A stretch of 27,466 nt of DNA from Sulfurimicrobium sp964552675 (GCA_964552675.1 CAZKHJ010000032.1:1-27466), one strand, 5' to 3'. Numbered from the stretch's first letter, positions 15,931-23,451 are shown. The notes: generated from the letters alone by a model not told the origin. Numbers and translations: made by a program.

Positions 15931-15959
15931 ATTTTATCACCACTAGAAACAACAATCAA
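15931..15959 (-). promoter_or_regulatory. Predicted alpha-operon promoter
   Basis: On the minus strand TTGATT (15954-15959) and TAAAAT (15931-15936) are separated by exactly 17 bases. The -35 overlaps the rpmJ stop codon. Transcription would start near 15924 and run into rpsM-rpsK-rpsD-rpoA-rplQ, matching the position of the E. coli alpha promoter between rpmJ and rpsM. Confidence 0.7.
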
Positions 15960-16069
15960 CCCTGACGTTGTTTGTGGCGAGCATCCTCGCAAATGACACG
16001 GAGCACACCCTTGCGGCGTACCATTTTGCATTTACGGCAGATTTTTTTAACCGAAGCACGTACTCTCAT
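15956..16069 (-). CDS. rpmJ: 50S ribosomal protein L36, zinc-binding form
   Basis: This 37-residue protein reads MRVRASVKKICRKCK and continues with VRRKGVLRVICED, ending HKQRQG before TGA. C11, C14, C27 and H32 form the C-x2-C-x12-C-x4-H zinc ribbon of the C+ type of L36. An AAGGAG sequence precedes the ATG. It lies between infA and rpsM, and its stop codon falls within the -35 of the next operon's promoter. Confidence 0.98.
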   Translation of the reverse strand: MRVRASVKKICRKCKMVRRKGVLRVICEDARHKQRQG

Positions 16070-16090
16070 TTTGCATCTCCTTAGAGCTGA

Positions 16091-16113
16091 TTGCCGGCTA
16101 CACGTGCCGACAA
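16091..16113 (-). other. Hairpin between infA and rpmJ
   Basis: TTGCCGGC (16091-16098) and GCCGACAA (16106-16113) pair over eight positions, one of them G-U in the minus-strand RNA, around a seven-base loop. No T tract follows, so it is not a standard terminator. It could be an mRNA processing or stability element. Confidence 0.4.
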
Positions 16114-16119
16114 CTTTAA

Positions 16120-16338
16120 TTATTTGGCGCGGAAAATGATGCGCGCCCGTGTCAAATCATAGGGTGTCAATTCAACGGTAACCTTGTCACCAGGCAGAAT
16201 CCGGATGTAATGCATGCGCATTTTCCCGGAAATATAGCCCAGCACTACATGGCCATTTTCAAGCTTGACGCGAAAAGTGGCATTGGGAAGATTTTCCAGT
16301 ACTTCCCCCTGCATCTCGATCGTGTCTTCTTTTGCCAT
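16120..16338 (-). CDS. infA: Translation initiation factor IF-1
   Basis: IF-1 blocks the A site during initiation. The 72-residue OB-fold protein begins MAKEDTIEMQGEVLENLPNA and contains GHVVLGYISGKMR and LTPYDLTRARI. It lies 21 bases after secY. Placement of infA inside the spc/alpha region is usual in beta-proteobacteria, whereas E. coli carries it elsewhere. Confidence 0.99.
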   Translation of the reverse strand: MAKEDTIEMQGEVLENLPNATFRVKLENGHVVLGYISGKMRMHYIRILPGDKVTVELTPYDLTRARIIFRAK

Positions 16339-16359
16339 TCAGTAATCCGTTATCTCTGT

Positions 16360-17685
16360 TCAGCGCGGCAAAATGCCGCCGCCCTTAAAATTCGCTTTCT
16401 TCAGCAAGCTTTCATACTGGTGCGACATCACGTATGACTGCACTTGCGCCATGAAGTCCATGGTCACCACCACGATAATCAGCAGTGACGTGCCACCGAA
16501 ATAAAATGGCACATTCCATTTCACAATCAGGAATTCGGGCAACAGACACACCAGTGTGATATATAGCGCACCTGCCAGCGTCAAACGCGCCATGATGCGG
16601 TCAATGTACTTTGCAGTCTGATCACCTGGGCGAATCCCGGGAACGAATGCACCACTTTTCTTCAAGTTATCTGCTGTTTCTTTCGGATTAAAAACCAATG
16701 CCGTATAGAAAAAACAGAAGAAAATAATCGCCGTTGCATACAGCATTACATACAGTGGCTGACCAGGCGACAAAGTCGAACCAAGGTCACGTAACCACAT
16801 CATGCTCTCGCTGCTGCCGAACCAGCCCGCCAGGGTTGCCGGAAACAGGATGATGCTGGATGCAAAAATGGGAGGAATCACGCCAGCCATGTTCAGTTTC
16901 AGGGGCAGATGCGAACTCTGACCACCGACAATTTGCCTCCCCACCTGGCGCTTTGCATAATTCACCAGGATCTTGCGCTGGCCTCGCTCAACAAACACGA
17001 CGAATCCTGTTACGGCAATCGCCGCAATAAACAGCATGATCACCAGCGGAATCGAGAACGCACCAGTGCGCGTCAACTCAAGGGTACCGCCTATGGCATG
17101 CGGCAGGCCGGCCACAATACCCGAAAAGATGATGATCGAGATACCGTTGCCAATACCTCTTTCGGTAATCTGCTCGCCGAGCCACATCAGGAACATGGTT
17201 CCGGTCATAAGAGTGATGACGCTGGTCACACGGAACATCAGACCAGGCTCAATCACCAAGCCAGGCTGCGCCTCAAGTGCGATCGCAATACCCACTCCCT
17301 GAAACAGCGCCAGAGCAACGGTGCCATAGCGCGTGTACTGGGTAATCTTTTTGCGTCCGGCCTCACCCTCTTTTTTCAGCTGCTCCATCTGCGGCGACAC
17401 TACTGTCACCAACTGCATAATGATGGATGCAGAAATATAGGGCATGATTCCCAGTGCAAATACCGTAAATCTTGACAGAGCGCCACCAGAAAACATGTTA
17501 AACATGCCCAGAATGCCGCCCTGCTGTGATTTGAACAGCTGCGCCAATACCCCCGGATCAATGCCAGGAACCGGGATATGCGCGCCGATCCGATAGACAA
17601 TCAGCGCGCCCAGCACGAACAACAGCCGCTGCTTCAGATCCGAGAATTTACCCGTGGCCCCTGAGGCCTGCTTGACCTGCGCCAA
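16360..17685 (-). CDS. secY: Protein translocase subunit SecY, TTG start
   Basis: SecY is the channel of the Sec translocon in the inner membrane and pairs with SecE and SecG. The 441-residue protein has the usual ten membrane segments. Visible marks are RIGAHIPVPGID near helix 1, GIMPYISASIIMQL (plug/helix 2 region), ERGIGNGISIIIF and GTSLLIIVVVTMDFMAQVQ near the C-terminus. The start codon is TTG at 17685, preceded by GGAG five to six bases upstream inside the rplO stop region; the next Met is about 60 residues in, beyond helix 1, so TTG must be used. It is two bases after rplO. Confidence 0.98.
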   Translation of the reverse strand: MAQVKQASGATGKFSDLKQRLLFVLGALIVYRIGAHIPVPGIDPGVLAQLFKSQQGGILGMFNMFSGGALSRFTVFALGIMPYISASIIMQLVTVVSPQMEQLKKEGEAGRKKITQYTRYGTVALALFQGVGIAIALEAQPGLVIEPGLMFRVTSVITLMTGTMFLMWLGEQITERGIGNGISIIIFSGIVAGLPHAIGGTLELTRTGAFSIPLVIMLFIAAIAVTGFVVFVERGQRKILVNYAKRQVGRQIVGGQSSHLPLKLNMAGVIPPIFASSIILFPATLAGWFGSSESMMWLRDLGSTLSPGQPLYVMLYATAIIFFCFFYTALVFNPKETADNLKKSGAFVPGIRPGDQTAKYIDRIMARLTLAGALYITLVCLLPEFLIVKWNVPFYFGGTSLLIIVVVTMDFMAQVQSYVMSHQYESLLKKANFKGGGILPR

Positions 17686-17687
17686 AA

Positions 17688-18128
17688 TTACTCCAGACCC
17701 GAAATGCTGCCACCGGCAGCCTCTACCGCAGCTCTGGCACCTTTGGTGACAAGGATGCCCTCAAGTTTCACTGGTTTTTCAAGGTTGCCGGAGAGAAAAA
17801 CCTTGGCGCCCAAGGCTTCGCCCGGAACCACTCCAGCCTGCTTGAGAACCAGCAGATCAACCACATCAACGGGCAAATCATTCAGCGCAGACAAACGCAC
17901 CTGAACAATATTCCCCTTGGTCAGGGACACAAAGCCCCTTTTCGGCAAGCGGCGTTGCAGCGGCATCTGACCGCCCTCGAAACCGACCTTATGAAACCCA
18001 CCAGTGCGAGATTTTTGACCTTTGTGACCACGACCTGCCGTCTTGCCCAGTCCGCTACCGATACCACGACCCAGGCGGCGTTTTGCGTGCTTGCTGCCAG
18101 GAGCGGGTTTAAGATTATTAAGCTGCAT
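17688..18128 (-). CDS. rplO: 50S ribosomal protein L15
   Basis: L15 is a late-assembly large-subunit protein with a long basic N-terminal extension reaching into 23S rRNA. The 146 residues begin MQLNNLKPAPGSKHAKRRLG and carry the Gly/Arg-rich GKTAGRGHKGQKSR stretch. It begins directly after the rpmD stop codon with no gap and is followed by secY after two bases. Confidence 0.99.
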   Translation of the reverse strand: MQLNNLKPAPGSKHAKRRLGRGIGSGLGKTAGRGHKGQKSRTGGFHKVGFEGGQMPLQRRLPKRGFVSLTKGNIVQVRLSALNDLPVDVVDLLVLKQAGVVPGEALGAKVFLSGNLEKPVKLEGILVTKGARAAVEAAGGSISGLE

Positions 18129-18317
18129 TTAAGCCTCGCACTTCAACAGATAATTGACTTTGTTGATCATGCCGCGGACCGACGGAGTGTCTTCCACTTC
18201 CACAGTATGGTTCATACGGCGCAGACCCAGCCCGCGTACACAGGCACGGTGTGACTCAATGGTGCCGATCACGCTCTTTACCAGAGTAACTTTCAAGGTT
18301 TTAGTAGATTTCGACAT
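18129..18317 (-). CDS. rpmD: 50S ribosomal protein L30
   Basis: This short large-subunit protein of 62 residues contains KVTLVKSVIGTIESHRACVRG and MINKVNYLLKCE. Two ATGs stand side by side; the second, at 18317, has better spacing from GGGG in the rpsE stop region and gives the standard MSKSTK start. It lies three bases after rpsE and adjoins rplO. Confidence 0.97.
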   Translation of the reverse strand: MSKSTKTLKVTLVKSVIGTIESHRACVRGLGLRRMNHTVEVEDTPSVRGMINKVNYLLKCEA

Positions 18318-18320
18318 CAT

Positions 18321-18827
18321 TTACCCCAGAATTTCTTCAACCGACTTGCCGCGCTTGGCAGCAATTTCCGACGGTGTGTTCATGGCCTTGAGGCCATTGA
18401 TAGTCGCACGCACCATGTTGTAGGGGTTTGTGGAACCAATGCACTTAGCCAATACGTTATGCACACCCATCACTTCGAAGATGGCGCGCATCGGCCCACC
18501 GGCAATAATACCGGTACCCTCGGAAGCCGGCTGCATATACACCTTGGCTGCGCCATGCTCACCAGTAACCGCATGATGCAGCGTACCATTCTTCAAATTA
18601 ACCTTGACCAGGTTGCGGCGTGCCTCGTCCATAGCCTTCTGCACGGCCACCGGAACTTCCTTGGCCTTACCCTTACCCATGCCGATACCACCATCGCCAT
18701 CGCCCACCACGGTCAGAGCAGCAAAACCCATAATCCGGCCACCCTTCACCACTTTGGTGACGCGGTTCACCGAGATCATTTTTTCGCGCAAACCGTCGCC
18801 GCGATCTTCCATATCCATTTTTGCCAT
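18321..18827 (-). CDS. rpsE: 30S ribosomal protein S5
   Basis: S5 lies on the solvent side of the small subunit and affects decoding accuracy and mRNA unwinding. The 168-residue protein has VNRVTKVVKGGRIMGFAALTVVGDGDG (S5 double-stranded RNA-binding domain, listed here only by its key VKGGRIMGF) and the C-terminal VHNVLAKCIGSTNPYN. The second of two adjacent ATGs is preferred because GGGG lies six bases before it. It follows rplR by 12 bases. Confidence 0.98.
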   Translation of the reverse strand: MAKMDMEDRGDGLREKMISVNRVTKVVKGGRIMGFAALTVVGDGDGGIGMGKGKAKEVPVAVQKAMDEARRNLVKVNLKNGTLHHAVTGEHGAAKVYMQPASEGTGIIAGGPMRAIFEVMGVHNVLAKCIGSTNPYNMVRATINGLKAMNTPSEIAAKRGKSVEEILG

Positions 18828-18839
18828 CATTGTCCCCGC

Positions 18840-19193
18840 TTAGAACACCAAGCCGTTTTCACGTGCCGCATCGGCCAATGACTTCACTCGGCCGTGATAC
18901 CTGAAGCCGGAGCGGTCAAACGCCACTTTTTCGATTCCCAGACCCTTGGCCTTTTCTGCAATACGCTTGCCAACAATTGCAGCAGCCGCAGCATTGCCGC
19001 CATTCGCCAGGTCTTTGCGTACTTCAACCTCAAGCGTTGAAGCACTTGCAAGCACCTTGCCACCGGAAGCATCGATGATCTGAGCATACATATGGCAATT
19101 GGTGCGGTGAACAGCCAGCCGAACCACTTTCAACTCCGCGAGTTTGGCACGGGTTTTACGTGCCCTGCGCACACGAGCTTGATTTTTATCCAT
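18840..19193 (-). CDS. rplR: 50S ribosomal protein L18
   Basis: L18 binds 5S rRNA in the central protuberance together with L5 and L25. The 117 residues begin MDKNQARVRRARKTRAKL, contain the central LAVHRTNCHMYAQIID strand region and end YHGRVKSLADAARENGLVF. It lies 14 bases after rplF. Confidence 0.99.
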   Translation of the reverse strand: MDKNQARVRRARKTRAKLAELKVVRLAVHRTNCHMYAQIIDASGGKVLASASTLEVEVRKDLANGGNAAAAAIVGKRIAEKAKGLGIEKVAFDRSGFRYHGRVKSLADAARENGLVF

Positions 19194-19207
19194 GACTCTA
19201 GCCTCGA

Positions 19208-19741
19208 TTATTTCTTCTTGGTTTCCTTGATCGCCACCACCTCATCGGCATAGCGAACACCCTTACCCTTGTAAGGTTCAGGACTACGGTATGCACGCAC
19301 CTCAGCGGCAACCTGACCTACCTGCTGCTTGTCAATTCCCTTGATCAGAATTTCGGTCTGCGAAGGCGTTTCAACCTTCACACCCGCAGGCATCTGATGA
19401 TCAACGGGGTGAGAAAAACCAAGCGCCAGGCTCAGAACATCGCCCTTGGCCTGGGCACGATAACCCACGCCCACCAATGTCAGCTTTCTCTCAAACCCCT
19501 GAGAAACACCTTTAACCATATTGGCGAGCAAGGCACGCACGGTTCCGGACATCGCCTTCGCCTGCTGGGAATCGTTTGCTGCCGCACACTGAAGGCTATC
19601 ACCCTCACGCACCACGGTCACATCAGCATTCAATGCCTGCTTCAAGGTACCCAACGCGCCCTTGACTGTAATCTCATTTGCCGACATGGTAATTTCAACA
19701 CCTGCCGGCACCACGACTGGATTTTTAGCAATTCTGGACAT
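19208..19741 (-). CDS. rplF: 50S ribosomal protein L6
   Basis: L6 sits near the factor-binding site of the large subunit. The 177-residue protein has two similar domains. It begins MSRIAKNPVVVPAGVEI and has the C-terminal signature PEPYKGKGVRYADEVV before the Lys-rich end. It follows rpsH by 11 bases. Confidence 0.99.
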   Translation of the reverse strand: MSRIAKNPVVVPAGVEITMSANEITVKGALGTLKQALNADVTVVREGDSLQCAAANDSQQAKAMSGTVRALLANMVKGVSQGFERKLTLVGVGYRAQAKGDVLSLALGFSHPVDHQMPAGVKVETPSQTEILIKGIDKQQVGQVAAEVRAYRSPEPYKGKGVRYADEVVAIKETKKK

Positions 19742-19752
19742 GCATCACCTCA

Positions 19753-20148
19753 TCATGCCACGACACACAGGACTTCACCGCCCACACCACCGGCGCGAGC
19801 CTTGCGGTCAGTCATCACACCCCTGGAGGTGGAAACAATGGCGACACCCAAGCCGTTCATAACCTTGGGCAAATCCTGGCTGCCTTTATAAATACGCAGG
19901 CCGGGACGGCTTACGCGCTCAATTTTTTCAATTACAGGACGACCGGCATAGTACTTAAGCCGAACCTCCAGAACCGGCTTGCCGGCTTCGTCACGCACAC
20001 CAAAGTCCTCAATGTACCCTTCTTCCTTCAGCACGCCGGCAATAGATACCTTCACTTTGGAGGAAGGCATTGCCACCGAAACCTTCTCGGCATGTTGTGC
20101 ATTACGGATACGGGTCAGCATATCGGCGATCGGATCACTCATACTCAT
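19753..20148 (-). CDS. rpsH: 30S ribosomal protein S8
   Basis: S8 binds the central domain of 16S rRNA and in E. coli is the translational repressor of the spc operon. The 131 residues begin MSMSDPIADMLTRIRN and end with the conserved STSRGVMTDRKARAGGVGG region. The first ATG is preferred because GGGAG lies about nine bases upstream; a second ATG two codons later is possible. It is 15 bases after rpsN. Confidence 0.99.
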   Translation of the reverse strand: MSMSDPIADMLTRIRNAQHAEKVSVAMPSSKVKVSIAGVLKEEGYIEDFGVRDEAGKPVLEVRLKYYAGRPVIEKIERVSRPGLRIYKGSQDLPKVMNGLGVAIVSTSRGVMTDRKARAGGVGGEVLCVVA

Positions 20149-20163
20149 TGTCGTATTCTCCCG

Positions 20164-20469
20164 TTACCAGCTGGCCTTGGTCATGCCAGGAATTTCGCCC
20201 CGCATCGCCAGATCGCGCAACTTGCTGCGCCCAAGACCGAATTTACGGTAAGTGCCACGCGGACGGCCCGTCAGCGCACAGCGATTGCGCAGGCGCACCG
20301 GACTCGCATCACGCGGCAACTGCTGAAGCTTGAGGCGCGCAGCAAAACGCTCCTCATCACTCAGCTTGACGTTATTGATCGTCGACATCAACTCAGCGCG
20401 CCTAGCAGCATACTTCTTTACCGTTTCACGACGCTTCAGGTCACGATTGATCAGAGATGTTTTTGCCAT
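20164..20469 (-). CDS. rpsN: 30S ribosomal protein S14, zinc-independent long form
   Basis: S14 is a head protein near the A site. The 101-residue form with a single cysteine (RNRCALTGRPRGTYRKFGL) is the C-minus type; the four-cysteine zinc ribbon of short S14 is absent. MAKTSLINRDLKRRE is the usual start. It lies eight bases after rplE. Confidence 0.99.
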   Translation of the reverse strand: MAKTSLINRDLKRRETVKKYAARRAELMSTINNVKLSDEERFAARLKLQQLPRDASPVRLRNRCALTGRPRGTYRKFGLGRSKLRDLAMRGEIPGMTKASW

Positions 20470-20477
20470 TATCTACC

Positions 20478-21017
20478 TCAGTTCTTGAACGGAAAGCTAA
20501 ACGCAGCCAGCAGGGCACGCGCTTCTTCATCGGTTTTGGCAGTCGTGGTAATGGTAATGTTCATGCCACGGAGCGCATCAATTTTTTCGTACTCGATTTC
20601 CGGAAAAATGATCTGCTCGCGAACACCCATGTTGTAGTTTCCACGACCATCAAAAGACTTGCCGGAAATACCACGGAAATCACGAATACGCGGAATCGCA
20701 ACGGTAATCAGGCGATCCAGGAATTCATACATGCGATCCTTGCGCAGGGTTACCTTGCAGCCAACCGGATAGCCCTCACGAATCTTGAAGCCCGCGATCG
20801 ATTTCTTGGCATTGGTCACAACCGGCTTTTGACCAGCAATCTTCTGCATGTCACCAACCGCGTGCTCCATCACCTTCTTGTCAGCCACAGCCTCACCAAC
20901 ACCCATATTGAGGGTGATTTTTTCGATACGCGGCACTTCCATCACCGACTTGTAACCAAACTGCTGTATCAGCTGCTTGGCCACCGTGTCCTTATAAAAA
21001 TCATGCAAACGAGCCAT
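20478..21017 (-). CDS. rplE: 50S ribosomal protein L5
   Basis: L5 binds 5S rRNA and contacts P-site tRNA and S13. The 179 residues include KITLNMGVGEAVADKK and FPEIEYEKIDALRGMNITI, both family signatures. It lies nine bases after rplX. In E. coli this boundary carries the S8 repressor site; I could not confirm an equivalent structure here. Confidence 0.99.
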   Translation of the reverse strand: MARLHDFYKDTVAKQLIQQFGYKSVMEVPRIEKITLNMGVGEAVADKKVMEHAVGDMQKIAGQKPVVTNAKKSIAGFKIREGYPVGCKVTLRKDRMYEFLDRLITVAIPRIRDFRGISGKSFDGRGNYNMGVREQIIFPEIEYEKIDALRGMNITITTTAKTDEEARALLAAFSFPFKN

Positions 21018-21026
21018 GTCTATTCC

Positions 21027-21341
21027 TTACGCGTCAATCACTTCGCCGTTCGACTTGAAGAAGCGCACTTTTCGCCCGTCTTCCAGCACTTTAACCCCCA
21101 CACGATCAGCCTTCTTGGTGGCAGGGTTGAACAGAGCCACATTGGAAATATCCAGAGGCATCTCCATCTCAACAACACCCCCGGAGACACCCTTCACAGG
21201 ATTCGGCTTCTGGTGTTTCTTGACCTTGTTGGCACCCTCTACCAGAACCTTACCTTCAAGCATACGCAGTACCGCACCACGCCTGCCCTTATCTTTACCA
21301 GCAATAACAATGACGTCATCGCCCTTGCGAATTTTGTTCAT
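21027..21341 (-). CDS. rplX: 50S ribosomal protein L24
   Basis: L24 starts large-subunit assembly by binding the 5' end of 23S rRNA. The 104 residues begin MNKIRKGDDVIVIAGKDKG, the KOW motif, followed by EGANKVKKHQKPN. It lies nine bases after rplN. Confidence 0.99.
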   Translation of the reverse strand: MNKIRKGDDVIVIAGKDKGRRGAVLRMLEGKVLVEGANKVKKHQKPNPVKGVSGGVVEMEMPLDISNVALFNPATKKADRVGVKVLEDGRKVRFFKSNGEVIDA

Positions 21342-21350
21342 TTCGCCTCC

Positions 21351-21719
21351 TTACAGGACTTCAGGTGCCAGCGACACGATTTTCATGAACTTTTCAGTGC
21401 GCAGCTCACGAGTGACCGGCCCAAAAATGCGGGTACCAATTGGCTCAAGCTTGTTGTTCAGCAGAACTGCCGCATTGGCATCGAACTTGACCAGAGAGCC
21501 GTCAGGACGGCGAACACCCTTGGCAGTGCGAACCACCACAGCATTATAGACATCACCCTTCTTGACACGACCACGTGGAGCCGCATCCTTGATGGTGACC
21601 TTGATGATATCGCCGATTGCGGCGTAACGACGCTTGGATCCGCCCAACACCTTGATGCACATAACGGAGCGCGCACCGGTATTGTCTGCCACATCCAGCC
21701 GAGATTGCATTTGAATCAT
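21351..21719 (-). CDS. rplN: 50S ribosomal protein L14
   Basis: L14 lies at the subunit interface. The 122 residues begin MIQMQSRLDVADNTGARSVM, with RGRVKKGDVYNAVVVRT and GTRIFGPVTRELR. The ATG at 21719 has GGAG eight bases upstream; the open frame extends to a TTG four codons earlier with no support. It is the first gene after the predicted spc promoter and its leader of about 118 bases. Confidence 0.99.
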   Translation of the reverse strand: MIQMQSRLDVADNTGARSVMCIKVLGGSKRRYAAIGDIIKVTIKDAAPRGRVKKGDVYNAVVVRTAKGVRRPDGSLVKFDANAAVLLNNKLEPIGTRIFGPVTRELRTEKFMKIVSLAPEVL

Positions 21720-21735
21720 GAATTTCTCCAACTTA

Positions 21736-21843
21736 AGCCGTCAATGCCTGGTTCCTTGCAGAACCGAAGCTATTGCTAACGGTCAGTTTTGGACCCCCGG
21801 GCAGCGACGGCCGCTTCAGGGGTGACGCCAACAAAAGACGGCT
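21736..21843 (-). promoter_or_regulatory. Structured leader region before rplN
   Basis: The 164-base rpsQ-rplN gap contains several complementary segments on the minus strand. Two perfect seven-base arms, AGCCGTC (21837-21843) and GACGGCT (21736-21742), bracket the leader. Inside them are a GGTTC/GAACC hairpin and a CCCC...AGCG/CGCT...GGGG hairpin. No T tract is present. The outer arm falls upstream of the likely transcription start, so that pairing is only possible in RNA reading through from rpsQ. Confidence 0.4.
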
Positions 21844-21872
21844 ATTGTATCTTGGTTTTATATGGAACGCAA
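21844..21872 (-). promoter_or_regulatory. Predicted spc-operon promoter
   Basis: TTGCGT (21867-21872) and TACAAT (21844-21849) on the minus strand are separated by exactly 17 bases. They lie just after the rpsQ stop, the same position as the E. coli spc promoter between rpsQ and rplN. Transcription would start near 21837 and drive rplN through at least rpmJ. Confidence 0.75.
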
Positions 21873-21883
21873 GAACCTTGCGA

Positions 21884-22144
21884 TTAAACCGCTTTTTCCA
21901 CCAGTTTGCTCACGCGCCATGCCTTGGTTTTGGCAAGCGGACGGCTTTCCTGGATTTCAACCAAATCGCCTTCATGGAACTCGTTATTCTCGTCGTGCGC
22001 ATGATACTTCTTGGAACGGCGGATAATCTTTCCATACAGGGGGTGCTTTACCTTGCGCTCAACCAGGACGGTCACCGTCTTGTCCATCTTGTCGCTCACC
22101 ACACGCCCAACCAGGGCGCGCGTCATCGCTTTAACTTCGCTCAT
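21884..22144 (-). CDS. rpsQ: 30S ribosomal protein S17
   Basis: S17 is an OB-fold protein binding the 5' domain of 16S rRNA. The 86 residues include GRVVSDKMDKTVTVLVERKVKHP and HDENNEFHEGDLVEIQESRPL (key motifs VSDKMDKTV and GDLVEI). Its ATG overlaps the rpmC stop as ATGA, suggesting translational coupling. It is the last gene of the S10 operon. Confidence 0.99.
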   Translation of the reverse strand: MSEVKAMTRALVGRVVSDKMDKTVTVLVERKVKHPLYGKIIRRSKKYHAHDENNEFHEGDLVEIQESRPLAKTKAWRVSKLVEKAV

Positions 22145-22335
22145 GCTTGCCTCGCCTTCTCGCTCATGATGGTTTTCACCCGGGCGATATCCTTACGCAC
22201 CTTGCCCAACTGGTCCACCTTGTTGCTCTGCTGGGTAGAAAGTTGCATGCGCAGGCTAAATTGCGCACGCAACAGTTCAACCATTTCCTGGTTCAGCTCT
22301 TCAGCCGACTTGGCTCTCAATTCGCTGGCTTTCAT
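22141..22335 (-). CDS. rpmC: 50S ribosomal protein L29
   Basis: L29 lies at the tunnel exit next to L23. The 64-residue helical protein begins MKASELRAKSAEELNQE and contains QLGKVRKDIARVKTI. It starts two bases after rplP and overlaps rpsQ by four bases. Confidence 0.99.
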   Translation of the reverse strand: MKASELRAKSAEELNQEMVELLRAQFSLRMQLSTQQSNKVDQLGKVRKDIARVKTIMSEKARQA

Positions 22336-22337
22336 AA

Positions 22338-22754
22338 TTAGCTACCTACATGTCGAAGGACAAAAGTGGTGGCAATCGGAAGCTTGGCGGCGGCCAGGCG
22401 GAATGCCTCGCGTGCCAGCTCTTCGCTTACCCCATCCATTTCGTAAAGTACTTTACCAGGCTGAATCTCAGCCACGAAGTATTCCGGATTACCCTTACCA
22501 TTACCCATCCGGACTTCGGCAGGCTTGGAAGAAATCGGCTTGTCCGGGAAAATACGGATCCAGATCCGACCACCACGCTTAATGTGGCGAGTCATGGCAC
22601 GACGAGCCGCTTCAATCTGACGAGCAGTCAAGCGCCCACGGCCAATGGCCTTGAGTCCGAATTCCCCGAAATTAACCTTGTTGCCGCGAGTAGCGATGCC
22701 GGTATTACGGCCCTTTTGCTGTTTGCGGAATTTTTGTCTAGCTGGCTGCAGCAT
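22338..22754 (-). CDS. rplP: 50S ribosomal protein L16
   Basis: L16 contacts the A-site tRNA and organises the peptidyl transferase centre. The 138 residues begin MLQPARQKFRKQQKGRNTG, the standard start, and include RIWIRIFPDKPISSKPAEVRMG (key RIFPDKP and EVRMGNGKG). It overlaps the 3' end of rpsC by 17 bases in a different frame. Confidence 0.99.
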   Translation of the reverse strand: MLQPARQKFRKQQKGRNTGIATRGNKVNFGEFGLKAIGRGRLTARQIEAARRAMTRHIKRGGRIWIRIFPDKPISSKPAEVRMGNGKGNPEYFVAEIQPGKVLYEMDGVSEELAREAFRLAAAKLPIATTFVLRHVGS

Positions 22755-23451
22755 GTTTCGCTCCTGGCTTTCTTGCTCTCTTTACCGGCTCGGCAGCAGG
22801 CGCAGCCACAGGCAGCTCGCCCTTGCCCAGCGCCTCGCCCTTGAACACCCAAACCTTGATACCGATGATGCCATAAGTGGTTTTCGCCTCGGCCACACCG
22901 TAGTCAATATCCGCACGCAGGGTATGCAGCGGCACACGGCCTTCGCGATACCATTCGGTACGGGCGATTTCAATACCATTGAGGCGACCGGAACTCATGA
23001 TCTTGATGCCTTGAGCGCCAAGCCGCATTGCGTTTTGCATGGAACGCTTCATGGCACGGCGGAACATCACGCGTTTTTCAAGCTGCGAAGCGATGTTTTC
23101 AGCGATCAGGGTTGCATCAACCTCGGGCTTGCGGATCTCTTCAATATTCAGATGAACCGGCACACCCATCATCTTTTTCAATTCAGTCTTGAGCGCCTCA
23201 ATATCTTCGCCCTTCTTGCCAATCACCACACCCGGACGGGCACTGTAAATCGTGATCTTGGCATCGCGCGCCGGACGTTCGATCATGATGCGTCCTACCG
23301 CAGCATGTGCCAGCTTCTTCTTCAGGAAGGCACGCACCTTGATATCTTCATGCAGCATCCCGGCAAAACTCTTGCTGCTGGCAAACCACTTGGACGACCA
23401 GTTTTTCAGCACACTCAGGCGAAATCCGGTCGGATGTATCTTCTGTCCCAT
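22738..23451 (-). CDS. rpsC: 30S ribosomal protein S3
   Basis: S3 lies at the mRNA entry channel. The 237 residues begin MGQKIHPTGFRLSVLKNW, have a type II KH domain with VVIGKKGEDIEALK, and a C-terminal domain with GIKVWVFKGE. The tail after that is Ala/Lys/Pro-rich and ends KHAAAS. The last 17 bases overlap rplP. It follows rplV by 24 bases. Confidence 0.99.
   Translation of the reverse strand: MGQKIHPTGFRLSVLKNWSSKWFASSKSFAGMLHEDIKVRAFLKKKLAHAAVGRIMIERPARDAKITIYSARPGVVIGKKGEDIEALKTELKKMMGVPVHLNIEEIRKPEVDATLIAENIASQLEKRVMFRRAMKRSMQNAMRLGAQGIKIMSSGRLNGIEIARTEWYREGRVPLHTLRADIDYGVAEAKTTYGIIGIKVWVFKGEALGKGELPVAAPAAEPVKRARKPGAKHAAAS

Noticed and set aside
20457..21779. A 440-codon plus-strand frame across rplE, rplX and rplN
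   Set aside because: Antisense to three ribosomal genes and their boundaries; no plausible product.
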